A stretch of DNA of 64,000 bases from JANSWY01 sp965228955 (GTDB taxonomy: Bacteria > Bacteroidota > Bacteroidia > Cytophagales > Cyclobacteriaceae): positions 5,766,001 to 5,830,000 of the forward strand of contig OZ245848.1 in the NCBI GenBank assembly GCA_965228955.1, written 5' to 3'. Below the pieces are notes generated by a model that ran no database searches, was not told where the DNA came from, and saw only the letters and a list, made by a program, of their open reading frames with translations. How positions within the stretch are numbered: position 1 is the stretch's first letter; each line of letters starts with the position of its first letter. The position numbers and the translations under genes were made by a program. Shown one piece after another: positions 36,218-44,303 of this stretch.

Positions 36218-37492
36218 TTAGAAGCTAATAGCCGCCTGGATCATGAAGCCATCAAATGTAGCTCCCTCAAATTTGGTTCCTGCATATGCGTCTCCTTCAT
36301 ACTTGGAAGTCACATACTCAAATTTGGTCATTACGTTTTTCGTTAAGTACCAACCTAGTGCAAGGTTAGTTCTTGAGATCTCTTGCGTGTCTGCATCATC
36401 AGAGACTTCTCCACTTACCATGTTGTATCTACCACCTACATACAGTTGCTCATTGCTACCAAATCTGTAAAGTAACTCTGCTCCTGTTTGTGTGAAGCTA
36501 CCTCCAACATCGCTATCTCCATTGCTCGCCACTTCAAATACTCCAAAGAATTCTAATCCGCTGAACTTCACAAATGGATTGATCTGGAAAGCAGATAAGT
36601 ATGCAAAACCTGGGTTGAAACGAGGCTGGAAGTCACTTGCTCTCGCATCATTTATTCCTTCTAATACAGTGTAATAGTGAGCACCTGCTCTGTCACCATT
36701 GTACAGATAGTCACGTGTTCCCTTGTCGCTACTGTTATAGAATGAACCTGTGATTCTGAATCTGAAGTCGTCACTAATTTGGTTGTCGTATCCCAGTTTA
36801 CTGAAGAACACAAAACCATTGTCTCCATCTACTGGATTTTGATTAAGTCGACCATTTGAGATACCAACTACCCCAAGGAATCCTGAATTCTGATAAGTGA
36901 ATTCTCCAAATGGCTCTGTTGTGAATGAGTCCATAATGAAGTTTCCTACAAATGGATTGTAGATAGCCCTTGCATTGTCAGATCTCCTGAAGTGCGTATC
37001 ACCATAGTTGATTTCATCCATACCAAATCTCAATGTGGCGTTTTCCATAAATCCGCTCATGAATCCCGGGCTAATGAAATCCAGTTTATCAACCTGGAAG
37101 TAACCACCTTTTACCCATGCTTCAGGGTGGTGTCGAGATGATAGGTATGTTCTCAAGTGCATTCTCAGTCCATCTGCTAATTGCACGTCCATGTTGAGGT
37201 TTGCAATTGGAAGACTGAAATTGTTAGCCAATTCAACTAATGTATCACCAACCAGATTGTTTTCCTGGGACAATCCCTGGAACTGAACTGCAAAGTCTCC
37301 GCCAAATCTTAATTTAATACCGTCAAACTCAACGGTATCTGTTTTTGGGGTTTCAAAGACATTTAGTCCATTGCTATCATTGGTTCGGAAATATTGTATG
37401 CTGTTTTGCTGTGCGAAGATTGATGTGATGCTGAAACACATCAAAACTACGAGTAGTGATTTTAAAGATTGCGTATTCATTTTATTCATCAT
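36218..37492 (-). CDS. Outer membrane porin
   Basis: The 424-residue protein has a signal peptide ending in TSIFAQQ and a body of beta strands with features of OprO/OprP-like porins: GIKLRFGGDFAVQFQGL near the start, LNMDVQLADGLRMHLRTYLSSRHH, and a C-terminal strand FDGFMIQAAISF ending in Phe, the usual outer-membrane sorting residue. The central strands carry SRLNQNPVDGD-type turns. The substrate is unknown. It lies between two YceI genes. Confidence 0.87.
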   Translation of the reverse strand: MMNKMNTQSLKSLLVVLMCFSITSIFAQQNSIQYFRTNDSNGLNVFETPKTDTVEFDGIKLRFGGDFAVQFQGLSQENNLVGDTLVELANNFSLPIANLNMDVQLADGLRMHLRTYLSSRHHPEAWVKGGYFQVDKLDFISPGFMSGFMENATLRFGMDEINYGDTHFRRSDNARAIYNPFVGNFIMDSFTTEPFGEFTYQNSGFLGVVGISNGRLNQNPVDGDNGFVFFSKLGYDNQISDDFRFRITGSFYNSSDKGTRDYLYNGDRAGAHYYTVLEGINDARASDFQPRFNPGFAYLSAFQINPFVKFSGLEFFGVFEVASNGDSDVGGSFTQTGAELLYRFGSNEQLYVGGRYNMVSGEVSDDADTQEISRTNLALGWYLTKNVMTKFEYVTSKYEGDAYAGTKFEGATFDGFMIQAAISF

Positions 37493-37513
37493 TTATTGGT
37501 TCGTTGTTAATTC

Positions 37514-38077
37514 TTACAGTGTGCACCGGAACTTGAAGCTAACTATGACATTCTCTCCGGTTTTAAGGGTTCCCATGAACAGAGTAGGAGGCTCTATATC
37601 CCAGTCTTTCATGTTAATGAGTTCTGAGCATTGAAAAATGATGGACCCATTGGTCACTTCATATTCAACATCAGCTGTAATTTCTTTAGACTTCCCTGCT
37701 ATAGTGAGCATGCCGTTTACCTGTAAGCTTTTTTCTTCAGGAGTACATGATGTCATTTCAAATGAGATGTTTGGAAATTCATCTGCTTTCAGAGCTTTGT
37801 AGGTGTAGCCATCCATTTTAGACTTACCACTTTCTATGCTTTTTGTAGGTATAGAAAATTTGAATGTGCTGACTTCATTGATCACATTTCCATCAAGTGT
37901 AACTGTTCCTTCACCATTCATTTTGGTAGACTTGGATGTCCAGTCGTGTAGTGTTGAAGTACCATCAATAGTTACTTCAGAATTGCCGTTTATGGTCAGT
38001 TTGGATTGACTGAATGTAGTGGTGAAACACAGGGAGATAAGTACAAAAACCGTAAAAACTTTGATAGAGTTCATCAT
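37514..38077 (-). CDS. YceI family exported protein
   Basis: The 187-residue product has a signal peptide ending in TTFSQS and a clear YceI fold: NSEVTIDGTSTLHDWTSKS at the start and KSKMDGYTYKALKADEFPNISFEM in the core. YceI proteins form a beta barrel around a long polyisoprenoid or similar amphiphile. It is the first gene of the YceI-porin-YceI operon. Upstream, TACATTTA resembles the -7 element of the phylum. Confidence 0.85.
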   Translation of the reverse strand: MMNSIKVFTVFVLISLCFTTTFSQSKLTINGNSEVTIDGTSTLHDWTSKSTKMNGEGTVTLDGNVINEVSTFKFSIPTKSIESGKSKMDGYTYKALKADEFPNISFEMTSCTPEEKSLQVNGMLTIAGKSKEITADVEYEVTNGSIIFQCSELINMKDWDIEPPTLFMGTLKTGENVIVSFKFRCTL

Positions 38078-38269
38078 TGTGCCCTAAGATTGATTGAGCT
38101 TAAAATTCTATCAGGAATGGGTGTAAATGTATGATAATCAGCAGTTTGAAAACTGATATTAATCAATTGCTGTAACTTACTGGTTTATAAGGAATTGAAA
38201 TTTGGGAGCAATTATTGTAACCTTTAATTAGGAATGGAGTAAGTTTATAAAGGTCAAAACTCAAATTAC

Positions 38270-38725
38270 ATGCTTAATCTGTTTAAAAGTAAGAAGAAAA
38301 AATTCAGAGCTCAGTGCGAACTGAGTAAAACCCCTCTTGAAAAAGAATCTGCATACATGGTGACTACCGCGCAGATTATCTCGTCAAAGAAATTCTGGGA
38401 CAATGTGATGACAGAACCAGATACTATGACATATACTACAGCGTATTTCAAATCAGGTGATGAAGTTGCAGCAAACATGCGTCAGATGATCTTCAACAAA
38501 TATGGAGCTCAGGATAAACCATGGATTGTGGCGGATTCTCAAATGCATCTTTTCGACGTTGATCAGGGAAAAGCTAAGTCTTTAGCTGACGAATGGTTCG
38601 ACAAAGAAGGTCAGTATGCTCCTGAGGAATCTAAGACGTCATTAGCAAACCTTGGAGAAAATGCTGTTGAGGAATTGAGAGTATATGCAGTAAAAGAAGC
38701 TGGTAGAAAAATGGTTCAGCTTTAG
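38270..38725 (+). CDS. Conserved uncharacterised protein
   Basis: I do not recognise this 151-residue protein, but it looks real. It is cytosolic, opens with a lysine-rich stretch LFKSKKKKFRAQCELSKTPLEKES, and has a body SAYMVTTAQIISSKKFWDNVMTE (read in parts) with an AKSLADEWF helix. The cysteine near the N-terminus is not part of a lipobox. Upstream TAAGTTTA (near 38240) with a TTG 22 bases before it may be the promoter. It is convergent with the PBP gene, overlapping its stop by four bases. Confidence 0.65.
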   Translation: MLNLFKSKKKKFRAQCELSKTPLEKESAYMVTTAQIISSKKFWDNVMTEPDTMTYTTAYFKSGDEVAANMRQMIFNKYGAQDKPWIVADSQMHLFDVDQGKAKSLADEWFDKEGQYAPEESKTSLANLGENAVEELRVYAVKEAGRKMVQL

Positions 38726-41124
38726 TCTTTCTTTCCGAACAGACGTTTTAAAAATCCCTTTTTCTTTTTCTTGTCGGAAGTACCCGTTGAGGTGCTATCA
38801 GGATTGTTGTATTCCTCTTCAGAGATTTCCTCTACCTGCCCATTTTCATTGACTCGTAGTTTGCGTTTCTTTTTGTTCTTGGACAGTACCTTGAGAATAT
38901 TCCAGAAGTCGATTTCCTTTTTGAAAGGATCACAATCCAGCGTTTCTCTTTCTGCTGCGGTAAGCTTATCAAACTCGCTCTGCATCAAATATTGATACTG
39001 TGGGTGCTTATTCAGTTGAAGGAGAAACTCTGCATAAATTGGTAAGGCCATATTGGCTCCTTGCCCAAGTGCTGTCGTTCTAAAATGAATGCTAGGGTTG
39101 TCAGCTCCTACCCATACGCCTCCAACCAAACCTGGTGTCATTCCAATGAACCAACCGTCTGCGTTGTTTTGTGTGGTACCTGTTTTACCGGCAATATCAT
39201 TTTCCAATTGGTAAGTTTTTCTTAATCTCCTTGCGGTTCCATCATTCACTACACCACGCAGCATGTTAACCATCAAATGAGCGGTTTCCGGTTTCATAGT
39301 TTGGATAGGGTTCCTTTTCTCTTGTTCCCATAAAACATTACCATCCTTATCTTCAATTTTGGTAATGAATATTGGAGACTTGTGTCTTCCATCATTTGCA
39401 AAATTTGAATAGGCAGTAACCATTTCCATCAATGAGATTGATGGTGTACCAAGAGCAATCGATGGGTAAGGTTCTATTTCGGTCTCTACCCCCATTTTAT
39501 TGGTTTGGGCAATTACCTTTTCAATACCTGTTTCTTCCAGAACTTTTACAGAGACAGTATTTACTGAATTTGTGAGGGCTCCTTGTAAAGTATATTTTCC
39601 ATCATAATCGCCACCAGAATTTCCAGGAGTCCAGTCCACTCCGTCAACTTCATATTTCTTTTGGGAGGCGTTAAAATATTTACATGCAGAGACTTCATTT
39701 TCCAATGCAGTGGCATAAACAAATGGTTTAAACGTTGATCCTACCTGTCGTTTTGTGTTTTTGTTTACATGATCATATTTGAAGTAGCTATGATCCACAC
39801 CGCCAACCCATGCTCTGACTTCCCCTTCCATGGGATCCATCACCAGAAACCCACAATGCAATGTAGTGAGATAGTGACGCACAGAATCTTCTACCGAATA
39901 GTTAACTTCAACTTCTCCCTTTGGAGTATAAACTACCATTGGTTTCTTTTTTCTTAGCAATTCTCCTAACTCAGCCTCTGATTTTCCTTGCGCTTTCCAG
40001 TATTTATATTGAGAAGATTTTTTGATTCCTTTTCTCAGTAAGGAAGGGTTATCAAGGAACGGGTTTTTACCAGCCCAGTGATTATTGAAGACATTTTGAA
40101 GTTTAGTGATATGCTTCGATACAGCGGTTTCTGCCATTCTTTGCATGTTAGCATCCAGTGTGGTGTAAATTTTGAGCCCACCAGTGTAAAGGTTTATTTC
40201 TGCATCGCCGGTTTCATTAAGCTTGTCTTTTACAGTCAATTTCAGTCTATCCAAAAAGTATGCAGCCCGATCACTTTTTTCTCTACCAGTGTATTTGATT
40301 ACCATTGGTTCCGCAATGAAATGCTCTTCTTCCTGACCTGTAATAAATCCAGCGCGGAACATTTGATGTAGCACCACATCACGTCTTTCTTCTGCTCTTT
40401 CAGGATGGTGATAAGGGTGATAGTACGTGCTGGCTTTCAATGTACCGATTAACACTGCTGACTCACTTGCAGTTAATTGACTAGCTGATTTCTTGTAATA
40501 CTTTCTGCTGGCAGCTTCAATTCCAAAGACATTGCTGCTGAAAGGAACTGTGTTCAGGTAAAGCTCCAGAATTTTATCTTTTGACAACACAGATTCCATC
40601 CGTGAGGCAATGATCATTTCCCTGACTTTATTTACAGCAAGACTTGCAAATGGAAACTTCTGTCTTGGGTATAAATTTTTAGCGAGCTGTTGGGTTAAAG
40701 TACTTCCACCACCACCGGAAGCATCTCTCATTAGAAATGTTCTTAGAAAAACTCTGCCGAGGCTTCTGTAATCAATACCGCTGTGTTGATAGAACCTAAT
40801 ATCTTCAGTTGCCAAAAGGGCATTTATAACATGCGGACTTACTTTGTCAAGACTTGTTGTGGTACGATCGTAGATATAGTATTTTCCCAGGACTTTGCCA
40901 TGAGTATCGTAAACTAAGGATGATTCTGGGTTTTCAATTGTTGCAAGAGTCTCCGAAGAGGGTAGAGGAGCCGGTATTCCCAAATAAACATATAGGAAGA
41001 AGGAGCAACCTAAAACCACACCAATAAAGGCTGAGATCAAACTAAACTTCCAAAGCTTTTTCCATATGGAAGATTTCTTTTTTGTAGACTTTTTATTGGT
41101 TGATTTGGTTTTTGTTTTACCCAA
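38722..41124 (-). CDS. Bifunctional penicillin-binding protein 1A-type
   Basis: The 800-residue class A PBP has a lysine-rich cytosolic tail, one membrane helix (about 27-49), a GT51 transglycosylase domain with catalytic Glu107 in ATEDIRFYQHSGID and the GGSTLTQQLAKN block, and a transpeptidase domain with the SxxK (Ser463-Lys466, STFKPF), SVN (520-522) and KTG (647-649) motifs. The C-terminus is a basic KKKKKGFLKRLFGKKD stretch. It polymerises and cross-links peptidoglycan. The start appears to be TTG, preceded by AGGAGAG, one of the few Shine-Dalgarno-like sites here. The length is typical of Bacteroidota PBP1A proteins. Confidence 0.94.
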   Translation of the reverse strand: MGKTKTKSTNKKSTKKKSSIWKKLWKFSLISAFIGVVLGCSFFLYVYLGIPAPLPSSETLATIENPESSLVYDTHGKVLGKYYIYDRTTTSLDKVSPHVINALLATEDIRFYQHSGIDYRSLGRVFLRTFLMRDASGGGGSTLTQQLAKNLYPRQKFPFASLAVNKVREMIIASRMESVLSKDKILELYLNTVPFSSNVFGIEAASRKYYKKSASQLTASESAVLIGTLKASTYYHPYHHPERAEERRDVVLHQMFRAGFITGQEEEHFIAEPMVIKYTGREKSDRAAYFLDRLKLTVKDKLNETGDAEINLYTGGLKIYTTLDANMQRMAETAVSKHITKLQNVFNNHWAGKNPFLDNPSLLRKGIKKSSQYKYWKAQGKSEAELGELLRKKKPMVVYTPKGEVEVNYSVEDSVRHYLTTLHCGFLVMDPMEGEVRAWVGGVDHSYFKYDHVNKNTKRQVGSTFKPFVYATALENEVSACKYFNASQKKYEVDGVDWTPGNSGGDYDGKYTLQGALTNSVNTVSVKVLEETGIEKVIAQTNKMGVETEIEPYPSIALGTPSISLMEMVTAYSNFANDGRHKSPIFITKIEDKDGNVLWEQEKRNPIQTMKPETAHLMVNMLRGVVNDGTARRLRKTYQLENDIAGKTGTTQNNADGWFIGMTPGLVGGVWVGADNPSIHFRTTALGQGANMALPIYAEFLLQLNKHPQYQYLMQSEFDKLTAAERETLDCDPFKKEIDFWNILKVLSKNKKKRKLRVNENGQVEEISEEEYNNPDSTSTGTSDKKKKKGFLKRLFGKKD

Positions 41125-41331
41125 GGTTCTCTCCTGTTTATGCTGATAAAGTTCCTTTAATACAACTCCAAATTTGATAAATCATTTTGTAATATGCACT
41201 AATAATCAGGAGTTTATTACGGGTTAGAATTGGATTAGTAGAATTTTATCAGCAGTTTAACTCATATGAAAAATAGAATCAATTTCAGCTATAATTGATT
41301 CCGGAAAAGTATTTGATAAATTGAAACAACA

Positions 41332-41853
41332 TTGAATATTCTAAATTCCTTCTTTGAGTCTTTGATTTTTGGTGCTGCAGTATATCTAATTTTAACTGTT
41401 GCGTCCAACAAATTAAGATCGACTCTTGGAGAACACATTGATAAAGCCACGGAATTAGTAATAATAGGATCTGGAGGATGTCTGGTTTTATTGCTATTTG
41501 TCCAAACAGTGATGAATAGTGAAGATGAATTTTCAATGATTAATCGAATGTTTGGTCCATATTGGTTTTGGTATTGGGCATACCCTTTCGCCTATTTGGT
41601 TGGATCCCAGTTGTTTTGGTTTGATTCTTTTAAGTCCAGCACTGTATTTAGATTTATAATCGGATTGGTATTTCTTATAATGGCATTTTATCCAGATTCC
41701 ATTATTCTAATCACATCATTTCACCGGGACTTCTTACCTTCTTCCTTTCTTAGCAGAGGTCTGGATTTAGTGTACAGGGTTATTGTTGACTTATTGATTT
41801 ATGTAGTAGTCGTAGCTATAATTAGTTCAACTCTTAAAAAAGGAAGCAACTAG
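41332..41853 (+). CDS. Uncharacterised integral membrane protein
   Basis: The 173-residue product has four to five hydrophobic helices (for example IFGAAVYLILTVAS, IIGSGGCLVLLLFVQTVM, FRFIIGLVFLIMAF and VIVDLLIYVVVVAII). No family is recognised. The start is TTG at 41332; there is no nearby in-frame ATG. It is transcribed toward the AraC gene but separated from it by 124 bases that hold the A operator pair. The gap before it (41125-41331) has no other gene. Confidence 0.6.
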   Translation: MNILNSFFESLIFGAAVYLILTVASNKLRSTLGEHIDKATELVIIGSGGCLVLLLFVQTVMNSEDEFSMINRMFGPYWFWYWAYPFAYLVGSQLFWFDSFKSSTVFRFIIGLVFLIMAFYPDSIILITSFHRDFLPSSFLSRGLDLVYRVIVDLLIYVVVVAIISSTLKKGSN

Positions 41854-41890
41854 CTTAAATAAGATTACTGAAATCAATCGGTTAAACTAT

Positions 41891-41927
41891 TCAGCATTAA
41901 GTGTTATTCAATCTGCAAAATGTGTAA
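41891..41927. promoter_or_regulatory. Direct-repeat operator pair A upstream of the AraC gene
   Basis: Two copies of a 16-base motif, TCAGCATTAAGTGTTA (41891-41906) and TCTGCAAAATGTGTAA (41912-41927), start 21 bases apart and end 50 bases before the AraC start codon. The same arrangement recurs before the next gene (pair B). AraC-family proteins commonly bind two direct repeats about 21 bases apart, so this is the likely autoregulatory site. Confidence 0.75.
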
Positions 41928-41977
41928 TCAGGAATCATCCTGTTATTTGACCTTTGTATTACATAAATTGATAGAAA

Positions 41978-42883
41978 ATGGGAGACATCATCAAAATAGA
42001 ATCTATTAGTGAATTGCATCAGATACTTGGTTTTCCTAAACCAAAGCATCCATTAATTACCTTGGTTGATGCTTCAAAGTTGGATGTTCCTAAGGAGCAA
42101 ATAGGAAGCAAAGTGATACCTAACTTTTACATGATTTCTCTGAAGGACAAGGGATGTGGAATGGACTATGGTCGCAACTCCTTTGATTTTGATGAGGGCG
42201 TCATGGCATTCTCTGCGCCAGGCCAGGTTTACCAGACAAGAAAAGAAATTCACCTCGGAGAAATCGAAGGTTGGATGTTATACTTCCATCCTGACTTGAT
42301 CAGAAATACCAATCTGGAAAAAGAGATGGATGAATACTCTTTCTTTAACTATGATGTTTACGAGGCACTTCACCTGTCAGAGGAGGAGGAAGACACGGTA
42401 ACGGATTGCATTAAAAAGATAGAATCAGAATATACTCAAAGGATTGACAACCACAGTCAGCGTGTAATTGTATCTAACCTTGAATTGCTTCTCAATTATT
42501 GCTTGAGATATTATGAAAGGCAGTTTAACACCAGATCAAGTCAGAGTAAGGATATTGTTTCTCAGTTCACAGGAGAGCTTAAGAACTACTTTAAAGACAA
42601 AAAAGCACTGGAATTTGGTATGCCCAATATTCAGTATTTCAGTGAAAACGCAAACCTATCACAGCACTACTTTAGTGATCTGATCAAAAAAGAAACAGGT
42701 AGAGCACCAAAGGATCACATAAATGATTTTGTTGTGGAGCGCGCAAAGAGTATGCTTTTAGCAACAGAGCTTTCTGTAAGTGAAATTGCTTATGATCTCG
42801 GCTTTAACTATCCCCACTATTTCACCCGACTATTCAAATCGAAAACCGGTCAAACTCCGGTAGAATACAGAAGCCTTAACTAA
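41978..42883 (+). CDS. AraC family transcriptional regulator
   Basis: The 301-residue regulator has an N-terminal cupin-like effector domain (KGCGMDYGRNSFDFDEGVMAFSAPGQ around 60-85) and a C-terminal AraC HTH (about 205-300) with NLSQHYFSDLIKKETG, SVSEIAYDLGFNYPHYFTRLFKSKTGQTPVEYR. It probably activates the following dehydrogenase gene: both genes carry the same pair of direct repeats 21 bases apart, about 50-56 bases before each start codon. The effector is unknown. Confidence 0.92.
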   Translation: MGDIIKIESISELHQILGFPKPKHPLITLVDASKLDVPKEQIGSKVIPNFYMISLKDKGCGMDYGRNSFDFDEGVMAFSAPGQVYQTRKEIHLGEIEGWMLYFHPDLIRNTNLEKEMDEYSFFNYDVYEALHLSEEEEDTVTDCIKKIESEYTQRIDNHSQRVIVSNLELLLNYCLRYYERQFNTRSSQSKDIVSQFTGELKNYFKDKKALEFGMPNIQYFSENANLSQHYFSDLIKKETGRAPKDHINDFVVERAKSMLLATELSVSEIAYDLGFNYPHYFTRLFKSKTGQTPVEYRSLN

Positions 42884-42885
42884 CA

Positions 42886-42922
42886 TCTGCATTTTGTGTA
42901 ATTGTATCTGCATTAAGTGTGG
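42886..42922. promoter_or_regulatory. Direct-repeat operator pair B upstream of the dehydrogenase gene
   Basis: TCTGCATTTTGTGTAA (42886-42901) and TCTGCATTAAGTGTGG (42907-42922) repeat the pair found before the AraC gene, again 21 bases apart, and end 56 bases before the dehydrogenase start. The first copy begins three bases after the AraC stop codon. Confidence 0.75.
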
Positions 42923-42978
42923 ATGCAAGATTATTCAAGATGAGATATTTGCTATAGTAATTCCAAACAAGAAATAAG

Positions 42979-44046
42979 ATGACACAAATCGATAAATCAA
43001 AACCTGTAATGGTAACTGGTGCCAATGGATATGTTGCCAGTTGGTTAGTAAAAAGATTATTGGATGAAGGGATCACTGTTCATGCAGCAGTAAGAAATCC
43101 TAACAATGAAGAAAAGCTTAGCCACCTGAAAGAAGCTGCGGAAGCTTCAAATGGTGAAATCAAATTCTTCCAGGGAGACTTAATGAAAGAAGGCTCATAT
43201 AAAGAAGCAATGGAAGGATGCGAATTAGTTTATCATACAGCCTCCCCCTTCACAACAGATGTAAAGGACCCACAAAAAGAATTAATCGACCCAGCAGTAA
43301 ACGGAACAGCAAATGTTCTGAATTCAGCTAACGAAGTATCGTCAGTAAAGAGGGTTGTAGTTACAAGTAGTTGCGCTGCTATCTACACAGACGCAATTGA
43401 TTCTGTAAACGCTCCTGGAGGTAAGCTTACTGAAGAGATTTGGAACACAACAGCTTCTCTGGATTACCAACCATATTCATACTCCAAAACGCTAGCCGAG
43501 AAGAAGGCCTGGGAAATTGTAGAGTCTCAAAACAGATGGGATTTGGTAACGATCAATCCATGTCTTGTTGTTGGGCCGGCTTTAAATCCTCACAACACCA
43601 CTTCTGAGACAGTAAACATTTTGAAGATGCTTGGTGGTGGCGATATGAAAATGGGAGCTCCAAAAATGGGTGTTGGAATTGTAGATGTAAGAGATGTAGC
43701 AGAGGCTCACTTCAAAGCAGGATTTACTCCAGAAGCAAAAGGAAGATATATCACAGCAGGTCATTGCACCGATTTCCTGGAAATGGGAACAGTATTATTA
43801 CCTAAATACGGAACACAATTTCCTCTTCCTAAAAAGGCGCTTCCAAAGTGGTTATTGATGGTTGTTGGTCCTATGACGAATAAATTATTCACCAGACACT
43901 TTATCAAAAACAATGTGAATGTGCCGTGGAATGCTGATAACTCCAAAATCAAGAATGAATTGGGTATCGAATTCAGACCTATGAGAGATACAATGGAAGA
44001 GGCGTTTCAGGTATTGATTGATGAAGGAATTTTGAAGGCGAGCTAA
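42979..44046 (+). CDS. NAD(P)-dependent dihydroflavonol-4-reductase-like dehydrogenase
   Basis: The 355-residue extended SDR has the cofactor motif VTGANGYVASWLVKRLLDEG near the start, the conserved LVYHTASPF strand, and the active-site YSYSKTLAEKKAWE with the YxxxK pair. The C-terminal part KNNVNVPWNADNSKIKNELG fits substrate-domain folds of the DFR/cinnamyl-reductase group. Such enzymes reduce aldehydes or ketones; the substrate is unknown. The gene is under predicted control of the upstream AraC regulator through pair B. Confidence 0.9.
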   Translation: MTQIDKSKPVMVTGANGYVASWLVKRLLDEGITVHAAVRNPNNEEKLSHLKEAAEASNGEIKFFQGDLMKEGSYKEAMEGCELVYHTASPFTTDVKDPQKELIDPAVNGTANVLNSANEVSSVKRVVVTSSCAAIYTDAIDSVNAPGGKLTEEIWNTTASLDYQPYSYSKTLAEKKAWEIVESQNRWDLVTINPCLVVGPALNPHNTTSETVNILKMLGGGDMKMGAPKMGVGIVDVRDVAEAHFKAGFTPEAKGRYITAGHCTDFLEMGTVLLPKYGTQFPLPKKALPKWLLMVVGPMTNKLFTRHFIKNNVNVPWNADNSKIKNELGIEFRPMRDTMEEAFQVLIDEGILKAS

Positions 44047-44052
44047 TCACTT

Positions 44053-44203
44053 TCAATCCCCCTAACCCCCTTCTCCAAGGGGGACCATCTCAGGCTCATT
44101 TTATTGGTGCTAATATCAAAAGAATTGGATTTGGCTATGCTATCGGAGGAAGAAACATATAGCATCACTCATCCCCCTTGGAGAAGGGGGCAGGGGGGAT
44201 TGA
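44053..44203. repeat. MITE- or REP-like inverted repeat element
   Basis: Two 32-base arms (44053-44084 and 44172-44203) are inverted copies with 29 of 32 positions identical. Each arm holds an inner palindrome CCCCCTTCTCCAAGGGGG. The 87 bases between hold no gene. Repeats of CCCCCTAACCCCC type are scattered in many Bacteroidota genomes as REP-like or miniature transposable elements. It lies in the gap between the dehydrogenase and amylase genes. Confidence 0.8.
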
Positions 44204-44237
44204 TGGGGAGTAAATTTAAAAAGGAAGGTGATTCCCT

Positions 44238-44275
44238 AGAAAACAATTAAGCCAGGATTACAAACCCTGGCTTAA
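44238..44275 (-). terminator. Terminator of the amylase gene
   Basis: The perfect stem TTAAGCCAGG (44247-44256) / CCTGGCTTAA (44266-44275) with a nine-base loop is followed on the minus strand by TTGTTTTC. It lies about 30 bases past the amylase stop codon. Confidence 0.85.
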
Positions 44276-44303
44276 GAATCGAAACAAAAAATTTGGGCAA
44301 TCT

